NCBI RefSeq assembly: GCF_022397915.1
Contig: NZ_JAKEUO010000005.1
Span: 116,492 to 180,491 of the forward strand
Direction of reading: 5' to 3'
Source of the DNA: Vibrio sp. Isolate34
Lineage (GTDB): Bacteria; Pseudomonadota; Gammaproteobacteria; Enterobacterales; Vibrionaceae
DNA length: 64,000 nucleotides
Position numbers and translations under genes: made by a program. Shown here piece by piece: positions 44,720-53,656 of the stretch; position 1 is the stretch's first letter; each line of letters opens with the position of its first letter. The notes under the pieces are model-generated. The model was not told the DNA's origin and searched no databases. It worked only from the letters and a program-made list of their open reading frames with translations.

Positions 44720-46090
44720 TTATTCACACGGTGGTGCCATGTGAATCACCGCCAAGCCGCCTAGAGACGTTTCACGGTATTTCTTGTTCATGTCTTTACC
44801 TGTTTGGTACATGGTTTCAATAACCTTGTCTAACGAGATAAGACACTTGCTGGTGCGCTTCAATGCCATACGTGATGCGTTGATGGCTTTCATCGCACCC
44901 ATAGCATTACGTTCAATACACGGTACCTGTACTAGCCCACCGATTGGGTCGCATGTCATGCCCAGAGAGTGCTCCATTGCAATCTCAGCAGCAATACAGA
45001 TCTGCTCGTTACTGCCGCCGCGTAGGGCAGTTAAGCCTGCCGCAGCCATTGAGGAAGACACGCCAACCTCACCTTGACAACCCACTTCAGCGCCAGAAAT
45101 AGAAGCATTGGTTTTGTACAGGATGCCGATAGCACCAGACACCGCTAAGAAGTCTTTGAGCTGTTTAGTGTCCAGTTCTTTGATGAAACGATGGTAGTAC
45201 ATCAATACTGCAGGAATAACACCAGCAGCACCGTTGGTTGGTGATGTCACAACTTGGCCACCCGCTGCATTCTCTTCACTCACAGCAAAGGCAAACAGGT
45301 TAATCCAATCCATGATCTCCATTGGATCGTTTTCAATAGAGGCATTTGCTTCGAGCTTTTTCAAAAGCGCAGGCGCACGACGTGTGACTTCTAGGCCACC
45401 ATCAAGGATACCTTCGGTGTCAAAACCACGTTGCATACACAGAGACATCACCTTCCAAATTTGGTTAGCTTTCTGGTCGATCACATCCATGCCTTGGAAT
45501 GACACTTCGTTGCGTAGGACTAAACCACCAAGGCTCAGTCCATTTTGGTCGGACAGTTCAAGCAATTGATCGGCAGAAGAGAAGGGGAATTCAACTTGTG
45601 TTTCTGACTCTTGCTTGCCGTTTTGAAGCTCATCAGCGGTTGCGATAAAGCCACCACCAATCGAATAGTAGGTTTCCATATCCAGAAGGCTGCCATTTGC
45701 ATCAAAGGCAGAGATAGTCATACCGTTCTCATGAAGGGGTAGGTTGGTTTTGTGGAAGAGCAGGTCACTCTCTACATCGAAATGAATTTCATGGTTGCCA
45801 CTCACCATTAAAGATTTCTCTTCAATCGCTTTACGCATGGCCGCATTAGCGCTGGTTATTTTGATCGTATCAGGGCGGTTGCCAAGCAGGCCTAACAGGG
45901 TCGCACGGTCGGTGTGGTGACCAATGCCTGTTAGTGACAATGAGCCGTATAAGTCAATTTGAATACGGGTAACTTGACCAAGTACAGATTCAATCTTTTG
46001 GGTAAAGTTGAACCCAGCGATCATTGGCCCGTTGGTATGGGAGCTGGAAGGCCCGACCCCGATTTTGTAAATGTCAAAAATAGACAGCAT
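44720..46090 (-). CDS. sdaA: L-serine ammonia-lyase (serine deaminase), single-chain type
   Basis: Iron-sulfur enzyme converting L-serine to pyruvate and ammonia. 456 residues, with beta domain first (SIFDIYKIGVGPSSSHTNGP) and alpha domain second. The cluster-ligand cysteines are visible in EVGCQGEVGVSSSMAAAGL, GMTCDPIGGLVQVPCIERN and near the C-terminus in PPCE. ATG 46090 is preceded by AGGAAG, which decides the start against an in-frame ATG at 46156. It may work with the neighbouring transporter to use peptides or serine as carbon source. Confidence 0.93.
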   Translation of the reverse strand: MLSIFDIYKIGVGPSSSHTNGPMIAGFNFTQKIESVLGQVTRIQIDLYGSLSLTGIGHHTDRATLLGLLGNRPDTIKITSANAAMRKAIEEKSLMVSGNHEIHFDVESDLLFHKTNLPLHENGMTISAFDANGSLLDMETYYSIGGGFIATADELQNGKQESETQVEFPFSSADQLLELSDQNGLSLGGLVLRNEVSFQGMDVIDQKANQIWKVMSLCMQRGFDTEGILDGGLEVTRRAPALLKKLEANASIENDPMEIMDWINLFAFAVSEENAAGGQVVTSPTNGAAGVIPAVLMYYHRFIKELDTKQLKDFLAVSGAIGILYKTNASISGAEVGCQGEVGVSSSMAAAGLTALRGGSNEQICIAAEIAMEHSLGMTCDPIGGLVQVPCIERNAMGAMKAINASRMALKRTSKCLISLDKVIETMYQTGKDMNKKYRETSLGGLAVIHMAPPCE

Positions 46091-46426
46091 AGTAACTTCC
46101 TGTGAAGACGGTTCGATGTACGAACTCTGTGTAAAATTTGTATTTGTTCGTTTCACTTTTTATGAAACATTTTTAGTCGAGCTTGTTCTTTGCTTGAAAC
46201 GTCTCTTTTATTGAAACTTGTGTTAGCAAGCGTAGAGCAATGAAATACAAGAGCGTGTTATGTTTGCTTTATAAGCGTCACGTCTATTCCTGCATTACAT
46301 ATGGTGTTGCTATCAATAGTGAGCATTATTGCGAGCAACCTATGAGAATTTAAAAATACTTTTGTTACTGGATATTGTATACATAATTCACTCTATCTAA
46401 TCACTAAAACGAGACTTGAACATAAA
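46091..46426. other. Divergent intergenic region sdaA / DUF218 gene
   Basis: 336 bases without a credible gene. Promoters for both sides are expected here; I see no clear operator or repeat. Confidence 0.4.
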
Positions 46427-47305
46427 ATGAGCATTAATCACCTCCTTATTGTGCTGGGTAAGCGACTTAATGGGAATAAATTGACTGATGAAGGGATCAG
46501 TCGAGTTGATGCTTTAGTTGAGTATCTGGCGGAGCTTTTGGCCGAAGAGTCGAATCAGCAAACTGCAGTGGCATTTTGTGGTGGAGTAACAAAGGGGCAA
46601 ACCCTCTCTGAAGCGGATGCTATGCACCAGTATTTTCGAAAGCTAGAAAGTGAACGTGAAGCCCCGTTTGTGTTGGGCGCGATCTTACTAGAGCAATTTT
46701 CGACAAATACGGTAGAGAACATTCAGAATTTGGCTTCTGAAATGATAAAGAGCGGGCTGTTTACTCGCGGGCAGAGTGTGAAAGTAACCTTTATCTCGAA
46801 CGATTATCACCTGCAACGCATCTTTGAGATTCAAGCGTTGATGGACGAGCAAGGCCTGCTTAAGGTGCTTATCGAAAAGTGTTCAGCACTAGGTGTAGAA
46901 CTACAGATAGATCGCAAGTTGGAATCTCATGTTGCAGTGCCATATCCGCACCAAACGACTCAAGGCCAACTGTTTTTGTTGATGGATGTACTAACGACCT
47001 ACAGAGTTTATCTTGAAGGCGTAAGCGTAGGGGCGTTTCAACGAGATTTAGATATCGTTAGGGAAGAGCCACAAAGACTCTCCGTTGAAGCGGTGGTTAA
47101 AGCAAAAGAATTGGTAAGGCGTTCGTCCCTTTTTGGTATCGTGGAAAGCCTGCTTCCGGTTTTGGAATGTTGTGTTCAACAGACTCCAGTGGATACTGAC
47201 ATTAAAAAAGTCAGGGAATATCTAGCACTACTAGACACTAACCTGACTTTATTGAATCGATATTTAGATCCAGAATCGGATCACACACATCGCTGGTGGC
47301 GATAA
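46427..47305 (+). CDS. DUF218/YdcF-like protein
   Basis: 292-residue soluble protein. The N-terminal half resembles the DUF218 (YdcF/SanA/ElyC) fold: LLIVLGKRLNGNKLTDEGI, AVAFCGGVTKGQ, LLEQFSTNTVENIQNLASEM and FISNDYHLQRI follow the family order. The C-terminal 120 residues are helical and not recognised. DUF218 proteins have been linked to envelope processes and S-adenosylmethionine binding, but no firm reaction is known for this branch. Confidence 0.7.
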   Translation: MSINHLLIVLGKRLNGNKLTDEGISRVDALVEYLAELLAEESNQQTAVAFCGGVTKGQTLSEADAMHQYFRKLESEREAPFVLGAILLEQFSTNTVENIQNLASEMIKSGLFTRGQSVKVTFISNDYHLQRIFEIQALMDEQGLLKVLIEKCSALGVELQIDRKLESHVAVPYPHQTTQGQLFLLMDVLTTYRVYLEGVSVGAFQRDLDIVREEPQRLSVEAVVKAKELVRRSSLFGIVESLLPVLECCVQQTPVDTDIKKVREYLALLDTNLTLLNRYLDPESDHTHRWWR

Positions 47306-47309
47306 GTGT

Positions 47310-47432
47310 TTATTTCTTTCTCGTGATGCAATAAACCGTCTTTAAACTAGCAAAAGCGATTAAACAATAGGCCAGAAGCTCGGCACCTTCTTCGGCAATA
47401 TTTTTAACTACGCGAACGTAATCATCACCCAT
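47310..47432 (-). pseudogene. 40-codon remnant or small membrane protein
   Basis: The minus strand reads MGDDYVRVVKNIAEEGAELL followed by a hydrophobic stretch and a basic end. The same frame remains open upstream of the ATG (…WAFWHNV) to a stop near 47462, and no ribosome site precedes the ATG. It looks like the C-terminal piece of a longer membrane protein, left as a relic. It could instead be a genuine small protein. No family recognised. Confidence 0.35.
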
Positions 47433-47471
47433 AACGTTGTGCCAAAAGGCCCATGTGTTGCATTACAATGA

Positions 47472-47738
47472 TTAACTTTGACTTTGGGTTTCTGAATCTT
47501 GCTCGTGGTTATTGCGGTAGAACTCCCATTGTTCAATACGCTCACCGTCATCGAATACACAGTAAGTGGTACGTTGATTGTTTTCAGTCACCGTATCTAA
47601 TTCACCATCCTGTTGAACACAATAAACCGCGGCTGGGTTAGCGACTGAAACACGTTGGCCTTCGCTATATTCTGCATAGTCGTTTGCACAACCGCCTAAT
47701 ACAACGGCAAATACAGCCATCAAACCAATTTTCTTCAT
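47472..47738 (-). CDS. DUF333-type lipoprotein
   Basis: 88 residues with a type II signal peptide (VLGGCAND, Cys 17 lipidated). The mature part contains NPAAVYCVQQDG and TTYCVFDDGERIEQWEFYR, the two Cys-containing segments of the DUF333 family of small hemolysin-like lipoproteins. Asp at +3 rather than +2 after the Cys suggests outer-membrane sorting is possible. Function unknown. TAGGAGATAAAC before the ATG is a good ribosome site. Confidence 0.8.
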   Translation of the reverse strand: MKKIGLMAVFAVVLGGCANDYAEYSEGQRVSVANPAAVYCVQQDGELDTVTENNQRTTYCVFDDGERIEQWEFYRNNHEQDSETQSQS

Positions 47739-48108
47739 GTTTATCTCCTACGTGATAACTCTACAAATAAATGCGTTAAGTTCTACAGAACCCAATTAGA
47801 AGCTCTATGAAATGAGTATATTTTAGATTTCAGAAAAGGTTGTCCTAATTTGGTCAAGATATTGAAATAGGTTGATATTTCGTTGGATTTCGCCGAATTT
47901 TGAGTGCTAGATCAAGCTAACTAGAGCCAAGCTATAAGTGGAGCCTCCTTGTGTGACGCATGCTCGTTTGAGGTTTACTGTGATTCGATGGCGATGTGTT
48001 AACAGCTGGGAGGTGAAGTCGGAAAGCGCTCTTGAAGGCGATTGTGCACCTCGAATCTATTGATGATTATGATATGATGCCGCCAAATTCAGTAGAGCAG
48101 TCACAGTC
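47739..48108. other. Intergenic region before the NUDIX gene
   Basis: 370 bases between divergent genes. I see nothing beyond likely promoters (for example a TATGAT element near 48070). Confidence 0.4.
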
Positions 48109-48627
48109 ATGAGACACCTAAAAACCACTATTCACCCTGATATCGACCATCTAGACAATAAAACAGTATATAAGCGCAACGCAGCCCGTGCGATTGTGTT
48201 AGATGGCGAAGACATTTTGATGCTTTATACAGAGCGTTATCACGACTACACCATTCCTGGTGGCGGTTTAGATGAAGGTGAAGATGTTATTGCAGGCATG
48301 GTTCGTGAACTGGAAGAAGAGACGGGTGCGAAGAATATTCACAGCATCAAGCCATTCGGTATCTTTGAAGAATTTCGTCCTTGGTATAAAGACGACGCAG
48401 ATATAATGCACATGATCTCTTACTGCTACTCATGCAAGATCGACCGTGAGCTTGGTGAAACGGCTTACGAAGATTATGAAGTGAAAAATGGGATGAAACC
48501 GGTGTGGATGAATATCCATGAAGCGATCGCCCATAATGAAAAAACGATGGCTGAAAGCCCAAAAAAGGGCATGAGTATTGAGCGTGAAACCTTCTTACTT
48601 CATCTCATAGCCAAAGAGATGCTTTAA
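48109..48627 (+). CDS. NUDIX hydrolase
   Basis: 172-residue cytoplasmic pyrophosphohydrolase. The Nudix box is complete: GGGLDEGEDVIAGMVRELEE followed by ETGA, matching Gx5Ex7REUxEExGU. Flanking strands (RAIVLDGEDILMLYTERYHD, YTIPGG) fit the fold. Substrate cannot be told; it may be a nucleotide or a sugar-nucleotide housecleaning enzyme. Monocistronic with a terminator at 48661-48689. Confidence 0.88.
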   Translation: MRHLKTTIHPDIDHLDNKTVYKRNAARAIVLDGEDILMLYTERYHDYTIPGGGLDEGEDVIAGMVRELEEETGAKNIHSIKPFGIFEEFRPWYKDDADIMHMISYCYSCKIDRELGETAYEDYEVKNGMKPVWMNIHEAIAHNEKTMAESPKKGMSIERETFLLHLIAKEML

Positions 48628-48660
48628 CACTTAGCTATGATAGATCAATATTTAAGCTAC

Positions 48661-48689
48661 AACTTTGCCGCCACTAGAGCGGCAAAGTT
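48661..48689 (+). terminator. Terminator after the NUDIX gene
   Basis: AACTTTGCCGC pairs with GCGGCAAAGTT around CACTAGA, followed by GTTTCTT. Confidence 0.75.
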
Positions 48690-48847
48690 GTTTCTTGTGG
48701 CGCTAAAATATAACCACAACATCGAATAATTAAATATGGTTGATATTGTCAACTATGTGTTTTTGATGTATCTTTACCTCTGCGATGTTCCATCTTGCCG
48801 GATAACACCATCACATCGCTGTGTGCCTGCCCTAAACAAAGAATACT

Positions 48848-50611
48848 ATGACTAAAAGACAGTTTATTGCCCATTACTTGCGCATGAATCGCACCTCTTA
48901 TTTGTTGGCGATTGTGTTCATTTTTCTCGTTAACTGGTTACAAGTAGAGATCCCTCGTTATATTCAATTGGCGATAGATTTAATTGATGATGCCTCTTCA
49001 ACAGGTCACCAACAGCTTCAAACCTATGTTTGGATTGTGGTGGGTATGTCGGTCGCAATGGTTGTTGTACGGATCCTGTCACGGATCTATGCGTTGAACC
49101 CCGGGCGAATCACAGAGGCAGCGCTCAAAAGCACACTGCTACAAAAGCTGAATCGTTTACCAAGCAGCTTCCATGAACGCTTCGCTTCAGGTCGTTTAAT
49201 CTCAATCATCAATAATGACCTTAGCGGGATCCGTTTGATGTTCGGTGTGGGCTTCCTGCAGTTCTTCAATGCGTTGCTTGCCTTGTCGCTGACGCCTCTT
49301 TATATGTGGCGTATCTCACCAGAATTAACGCTTTATTCGATTATTCCTATCTCAATCGCTTTTGTGATTTTTCGAGTGGGCTTCAAGCGCATGAAAACGC
49401 TGCACTTAGAACACATGAAGCGACTGCAAAACCTATCTGCTCAGTTAATGAGCTACCTATCTGGGATTGATCTGATCAAGAGCCAGCAGATGTCACCTTG
49501 GGTGAAGGCGGAAACCGAAAAGCTCAATCAACTGTTGCTTGAATGCCGCCTTAAGATCACTCGTATTCAAGTCTTCTTCATGCCGGTGCTCGATTACGCC
49601 AATGACCTGATGAAAATTATTATTCTTGGTCTGGGTGGTTTCATGTTGATGAGGCAGGAACTCACACTGGGTGAGATAACCGCTTTCTTAACTTACTCGG
49701 TTTTGCTTGCAATGCCGTTGATGCAGCTTGGTCGAATCGCGACGATTTATCAGCGTGGCATCGTCGGAATTCAGAGCGCGCAAACCATTCTTAATGCCAA
49801 AGTACCAGAGCTAGATGAAGAAAAGCTCTCTGAGTTAGATGTTGAATCGCTGAAGGGAAAAACGTTCTCTGTTCGTAATCTTAGCTTTAGTTACGCGGGT
49901 GAAGAACGCTTAATCCTTGATGACATCAGCTTTGATATTCCTGCGGGTAAGAAAGTGGGTGTACTAGGCGGAATCGGAGCGGGTAAAACGACATTAGTGA
50001 ACTGTTTGAATCATCATTTAGATGTGTCTGAAGGTTCCGTTTTCCTTGGTGAAAAAGATGTCACTCGTTTCTCGCGTAGTGATTTACGTCGTTATGTGAA
50101 AACCGTTACTCAAGACCCTTACCTGTTCTCAGCGACTGTCGAAGATAATATCCGTTTTGGTAGCTTGGATACCGATTTGGCCAAGAGTCAGGTTGATGAA
50201 GTATTAGAGCTCAGCCAATTGGCCAGTGATGTGACTCGCTTTGAACATGGCGACCAAACCATGGTCGGTGAGAAGGGCATCATGTTGTCTGGTGGTCAGA
50301 AGCAGCGTCTGAGTATTGCACGTGCTTTGTTGCAGCCGACAGACTTAATTATCATGGATAATGTTCTGTCTGCGGTCGACTATGAGACAGAAAGAAAGAT
50401 CTTAGAAGGCTTGTTTAAACGATTGGAAAATCAGTCGGTTCTGGTGGTGTCACACCGCGTTAATGCCCTTGAATATATGGATGAAATTATTGTGTTGAAT
50501 GAAGGTAAGGTAATTGCCAAGGGCGACCATGCCACGTTACTCAAAACTTGTCCTTACTACTATGAGACATGGCAGCTACAGCAGAATGAAACGGAGGCCA
50601 CAGCATGTTAA
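48848..50611 (+). CDS. ABC exporter half-transporter, MdlA-like (degenerate catalytic site)
   Basis: 587 residues: six-helix type I exporter domain (about 15-300) then an ATPase domain. Walker A GGIGAGKTT, signature LSGGQKQRLSIARALL. Walker B reads LIIMDNVLSAVD, with Asn in place of the catalytic Glu, so its own ATP site should hydrolyse poorly. It overlaps the next gene by 7 bases (ATGTTAA) and must pair with it. The family resembles MdlAB/SmdAB multidrug exporters; the substrate is unknown. Confidence 0.88.
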   Translation: MTKRQFIAHYLRMNRTSYLLAIVFIFLVNWLQVEIPRYIQLAIDLIDDASSTGHQQLQTYVWIVVGMSVAMVVVRILSRIYALNPGRITEAALKSTLLQKLNRLPSSFHERFASGRLISIINNDLSGIRLMFGVGFLQFFNALLALSLTPLYMWRISPELTLYSIIPISIAFVIFRVGFKRMKTLHLEHMKRLQNLSAQLMSYLSGIDLIKSQQMSPWVKAETEKLNQLLLECRLKITRIQVFFMPVLDYANDLMKIIILGLGGFMLMRQELTLGEITAFLTYSVLLAMPLMQLGRIATIYQRGIVGIQSAQTILNAKVPELDEEKLSELDVESLKGKTFSVRNLSFSYAGEERLILDDISFDIPAGKKVGVLGGIGAGKTTLVNCLNHHLDVSEGSVFLGEKDVTRFSRSDLRRYVKTVTQDPYLFSATVEDNIRFGSLDTDLAKSQVDEVLELSQLASDVTRFEHGDQTMVGEKGIMLSGGQKQRLSIARALLQPTDLIIMDNVLSAVDYETERKILEGLFKRLENQSVLVVSHRVNALEYMDEIIVLNEGKVIAKGDHATLLKTCPYYYETWQLQQNETEATAC

Positions 50612-52389
50612 AGGGTGTTGATCTCAAGTACCTTAAGCACTTTTTTAAGTTTGCTAAGAAATACAAAGGTTCTGCCATTCTGGGTATTGCGATGCTTCCG
50701 CTGTCGGTCATCACGAGCTTGTTGTTTCCTTGGTTGATCATTCAAGTGATCGACGTCCATCTAAGTCATGGTGATATGGATGGGTTGCTCGAATACGTTT
50801 TCTATTTGGTTGCCGTGCTGGTGGCGAGCTATGTGGTGGATACCACCTATTCGTATAACCTGCGTAAAACAGGTCAATACACGATAACTGACATGCGTTC
50901 TGTGTTGTTTGCTCGCGTGCTTAAACTGCCGCGCAGCTATTTTGACAATACGCCAATAGGTGTCACGCTTTCGCGCCTGACGAGTGATTTAGAAACCATC
51001 GGCGAAACCTTTGTTCAATCGGTTGTCGGTTTAGTGAAAGACAGTATCAACACCATTGCTTTATTGGTGATGATGTTCTTCATTGATTGGCAGCTGACGT
51101 TGATTGTATTGATTATTATGCCGCCCGTGATGTACTTAACGGTGTACGTGCGAAACCGACTTCGTGCTCTGTATAAAGTCACGCGTTCTTCACTTGCACG
51201 CGGTATTGGCTTTCTACAAGAAGTCTTGTTTGGCATGAAAACGGTTCAGATGTACCGAGCGGAAGAGCAAGTTGAGCAGCGTTACCAATGCTACACCGAT
51301 GAGTTTTTGAAAGCGCAGAAAAAGATCAATAAATACGATGCGATTCTGTTTTCGTTTATCTCTGGCATTACCTCAATCACCATCGCGATAATGATTTGGT
51401 ACGGTTCTGGGCAAGTAATCGAAGGGGCACTCACCTTGGGTGTGCTGATTGCGTTCATCAACACGCTAGAAAAGGTATTTGTACCGATTCGCGACTTCAC
51501 CTCGCAGATTGCTTCGATTCAGAGCTCATTTGCTGCGTTCGACCATATCGAAGAGTTGTTTGTCGAACCGACGGAAGAAGAAGGTCGCAACTTACTGCCA
51601 TCTAAAAAGGTTGAAAATCAGCTCGAACAGTTTGTTAGCTTAGAATTTAAGAACGTGAGCTTCCGCTACAAAGACGATGCTCCGTACGTTCTAAAGAATG
51701 TCTCGTTTGTATTGGAGAAAGGGCATCAAATCGCGCTTGTGGGTTCGACTGGTTCGGGTAAATCGACGATTCTACGTTTGATATCTAAAACTTATCAAGA
51801 CTATGAAGGCAGCATTCTGCTTAATGGTATTGAGTTATCGCAGATCTCAAGCGAAGACTCTGCTCACTTGTTCTCAATGATGATGCAAGATGTGCATTTA
51901 TTTGAAGAGACGATTCAGTTCAATATCGCGCTGGGTAAAGAACACCTCTCAAGAACCGAGGTTGAGCAAGCTGCGCGTTATGTTTACGCGGATAAGTTTA
52001 TCGAGCAGTTGCCACAAGGCTATGATTTCCGTTTAGAGAAGAACGGAGCCAACCTATCTGTAGGGCAAACGCAGCTTATCTCCTTTGCACGAGCGGTCGC
52101 ACAAGGCGGACAACTGATGATGCTTGATGAGGCAACCAGTTCGGTAGATTCCATCACCGAAGACTTGATTCAAAAAGCCATGCAACGTCTGTTCAAAGAA
52201 AAAACCGTGATCGCCATTGCCCACCGCCTGAGCACTGTTCGCCACTCTGACACTATTCTGGTGTTGGAAAAGGGTGAGATTGTTGAGCAAGGCAATCATC
52301 AACAGTTGGTCGCATACAATGGCATTTATGCCGGCTTGTTGAAGGAATCGATCGTGGAAACGAGCGACTCTCAAGTAACGGTTGCCTGA
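50605..52389 (+). CDS. ABC exporter half-transporter, MdlB-like (catalytic partner)
   Basis: 594 residues with the same layout: six helices (about 15-310) and an ATPase domain. Walker A GSTGSGKST, Walker B MMLDEATSSVD with intact Glu, switch His IAHRLSTVRHSDT. The signature is LSVGQTQLISFARAVA, with Val for the second Gly. With the partner subunit this gives one consensus ATP site (LSGGQ plus this DE) and one degenerate site, the usual asymmetry of heterodimeric exporters. Confidence 0.9.
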   Translation: MLKGVDLKYLKHFFKFAKKYKGSAILGIAMLPLSVITSLLFPWLIIQVIDVHLSHGDMDGLLEYVFYLVAVLVASYVVDTTYSYNLRKTGQYTITDMRSVLFARVLKLPRSYFDNTPIGVTLSRLTSDLETIGETFVQSVVGLVKDSINTIALLVMMFFIDWQLTLIVLIIMPPVMYLTVYVRNRLRALYKVTRSSLARGIGFLQEVLFGMKTVQMYRAEEQVEQRYQCYTDEFLKAQKKINKYDAILFSFISGITSITIAIMIWYGSGQVIEGALTLGVLIAFINTLEKVFVPIRDFTSQIASIQSSFAAFDHIEELFVEPTEEEGRNLLPSKKVENQLEQFVSLEFKNVSFRYKDDAPYVLKNVSFVLEKGHQIALVGSTGSGKSTILRLISKTYQDYEGSILLNGIELSQISSEDSAHLFSMMMQDVHLFEETIQFNIALGKEHLSRTEVEQAARYVYADKFIEQLPQGYDFRLEKNGANLSVGQTQLISFARAVAQGGQLMMLDEATSSVDSITEDLIQKAMQRLFKEKTVIAIAHRLSTVRHSDTILVLEKGEIVEQGNHQQLVAYNGIYAGLLKESIVETSDSQVTVA

Positions 52390-52612
52390 TCACCTCAAGT
52401 CAGGTCTACCGTTATTGATACTATGGATTGGTGTTACTTATGTTTCACCAATTTCTATTCTTTTCTAGTATTCCCAGTAGCTTAGGAAAAATAAAACATA
52501 TTTTACGATTATTAATATGTTATGATCTCCCTACTACTAAAGGGGTGTCTACGGGCATCGGGATGTATGCAAGCAAGAAGAACCGGCTTGTGTCAGTCAC
52601 TTTCTGGCGAAT

Positions 52613-52891
52613 ATGGAATCGAAAATGTTGTTGGAAGAAGTTGTAGAAATTATTGAATTAACCGACTCAGACCATTTATCTCAAGCAATGGAGCTGTTTA
52701 ACGAGCATGGTTTTGTTGATGCTGAGTCTTTACCTTTTATGAACGTTGTGTTCGAAACCGCACCAGATCAGCTTGCGAAGAAACTGTCGCAAATTGGTTT
52801 TAAAGGTTTAGTGCAAGTCGAAAAGAATGAAGACGCATCAGGCTTCACTATTATTGATGCTGACCGCATTCTGCTAAAAGATTCTGCTTAG
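52613..52891 (+). CDS. Small conserved-looking protein of unknown function
   Basis: 92 residues, acidic, with alternating helix and strand (EEVVEIIELTDSDHLSQAME, then FMNVVFETAPDQLAKKL, then GFTIIDADRILLKDSA). No signal peptide or membrane segment. It may start at the second ATG (52625, MLLEEVVEI), which has a GGA 9 bases upstream. Codon use looks like that of its neighbours, so it is a real gene, but I do not recognise a family. Confidence 0.65.
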   Translation: MESKMLLEEVVEIIELTDSDHLSQAMELFNEHGFVDAESLPFMNVVFETAPDQLAKKLSQIGFKGLVQVEKNEDASGFTIIDADRILLKDSA

Positions 52892-52989
52892 CTGCAAGAT
52901 TCTTCTTAATGACAAGAATAAGATTCAGCTTAATTAAAAGACTCTATCCAGTTCAGTTACACCCGTTATGATTATTTGAGGTTAACACA

Positions 52990-53424
52990 GTGACAACAGC
53001 AACCATTTCATCAACAGAGCAACACATTTCCAATGAACATGCGCTTTTGGGTGCATCGTTATTAGCGTCTCAAAAAGTTGAGTTGGCTCTGTTCAGTGTT
53101 ATATCTAAATTGACGAAAGCGTTACCGAAAGAAGCACAGCAGCCACTCGATTTGGACATAGATACCTTTCTAAGAGAGAAACCGAGTGAGCAAGCTGCGA
53201 CGTTGAGCTTGTACGAACAAACCTTTGGTGAGCAGCTTCCGTTAAAAACAAACGAACTTAACGATTTTATCTACCACAGAAATCTCGTGACTCGTGGCTT
53301 TTGGCGAGTGACTGGCGCTGATGTTAAAGGCGGTGAGAAGCTTGCTAACCCAGAGCTTTATTTAAAAGAGTTCTTAGCCAAATGCGAATATTGGCAAGTG
53401 ATGATAGATACTCACAGCAAGTAA
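52990..53424 (+). CDS. Unrecognised 144-residue cytoplasmic protein
   Basis: Starts with GTG (MTTATISSTEQHISNEHALL) with a GAGG about 10 bases upstream. Mostly helical, acidic and soluble, with no membrane segment or obvious motif (LNDFIYHRNLVTRGFWRVTG is the most distinctive stretch). It follows the 92-residue protein by about 100 bases on the same strand. A strong terminator follows. Function unknown. Confidence 0.65.
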   Translation: MTTATISSTEQHISNEHALLGASLLASQKVELALFSVISKLTKALPKEAQQPLDLDIDTFLREKPSEQAATLSLYEQTFGEQLPLKTNELNDFIYHRNLVTRGFWRVTGADVKGGEKLANPELYLKEFLAKCEYWQVMIDTHSK

Positions 53425-53439
53425 TCAAATTGAAAGAAG

Positions 53440-53470
53440 AAAGCCATAGCAACCGAGCTATGGCTTTTTT
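53440..53470 (+). terminator. Terminator after the 144-residue protein gene
   Basis: AAAGCCATAGC pairs with GCTATGGCTTT around AACCGA, followed by TTT. Confidence 0.9.
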
Positions 53471-53656
53471 GTGCGTACAGGTTTGCTTTCTTATATGGCG
53501 GCGTTGTTGATTAAAAGCCATAGCACTAGTTATCTGATGACTATGTGAATTTAGGTGTTAAAACCATGAGGAGAAGCTAAATAGGCTGGTTCTCTAGCTT
53601 GTGCCGCCATAACGAGATAAAGTGACACAAATATTAGATATATAAGGAAGGTATGA

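Noticed and set aside
52428..52646. 72-codon ORF upstream of the 92-residue protein
   Set aside because: Sequence is not protein-like, overlaps the better-supported frame and has no ribosome site.
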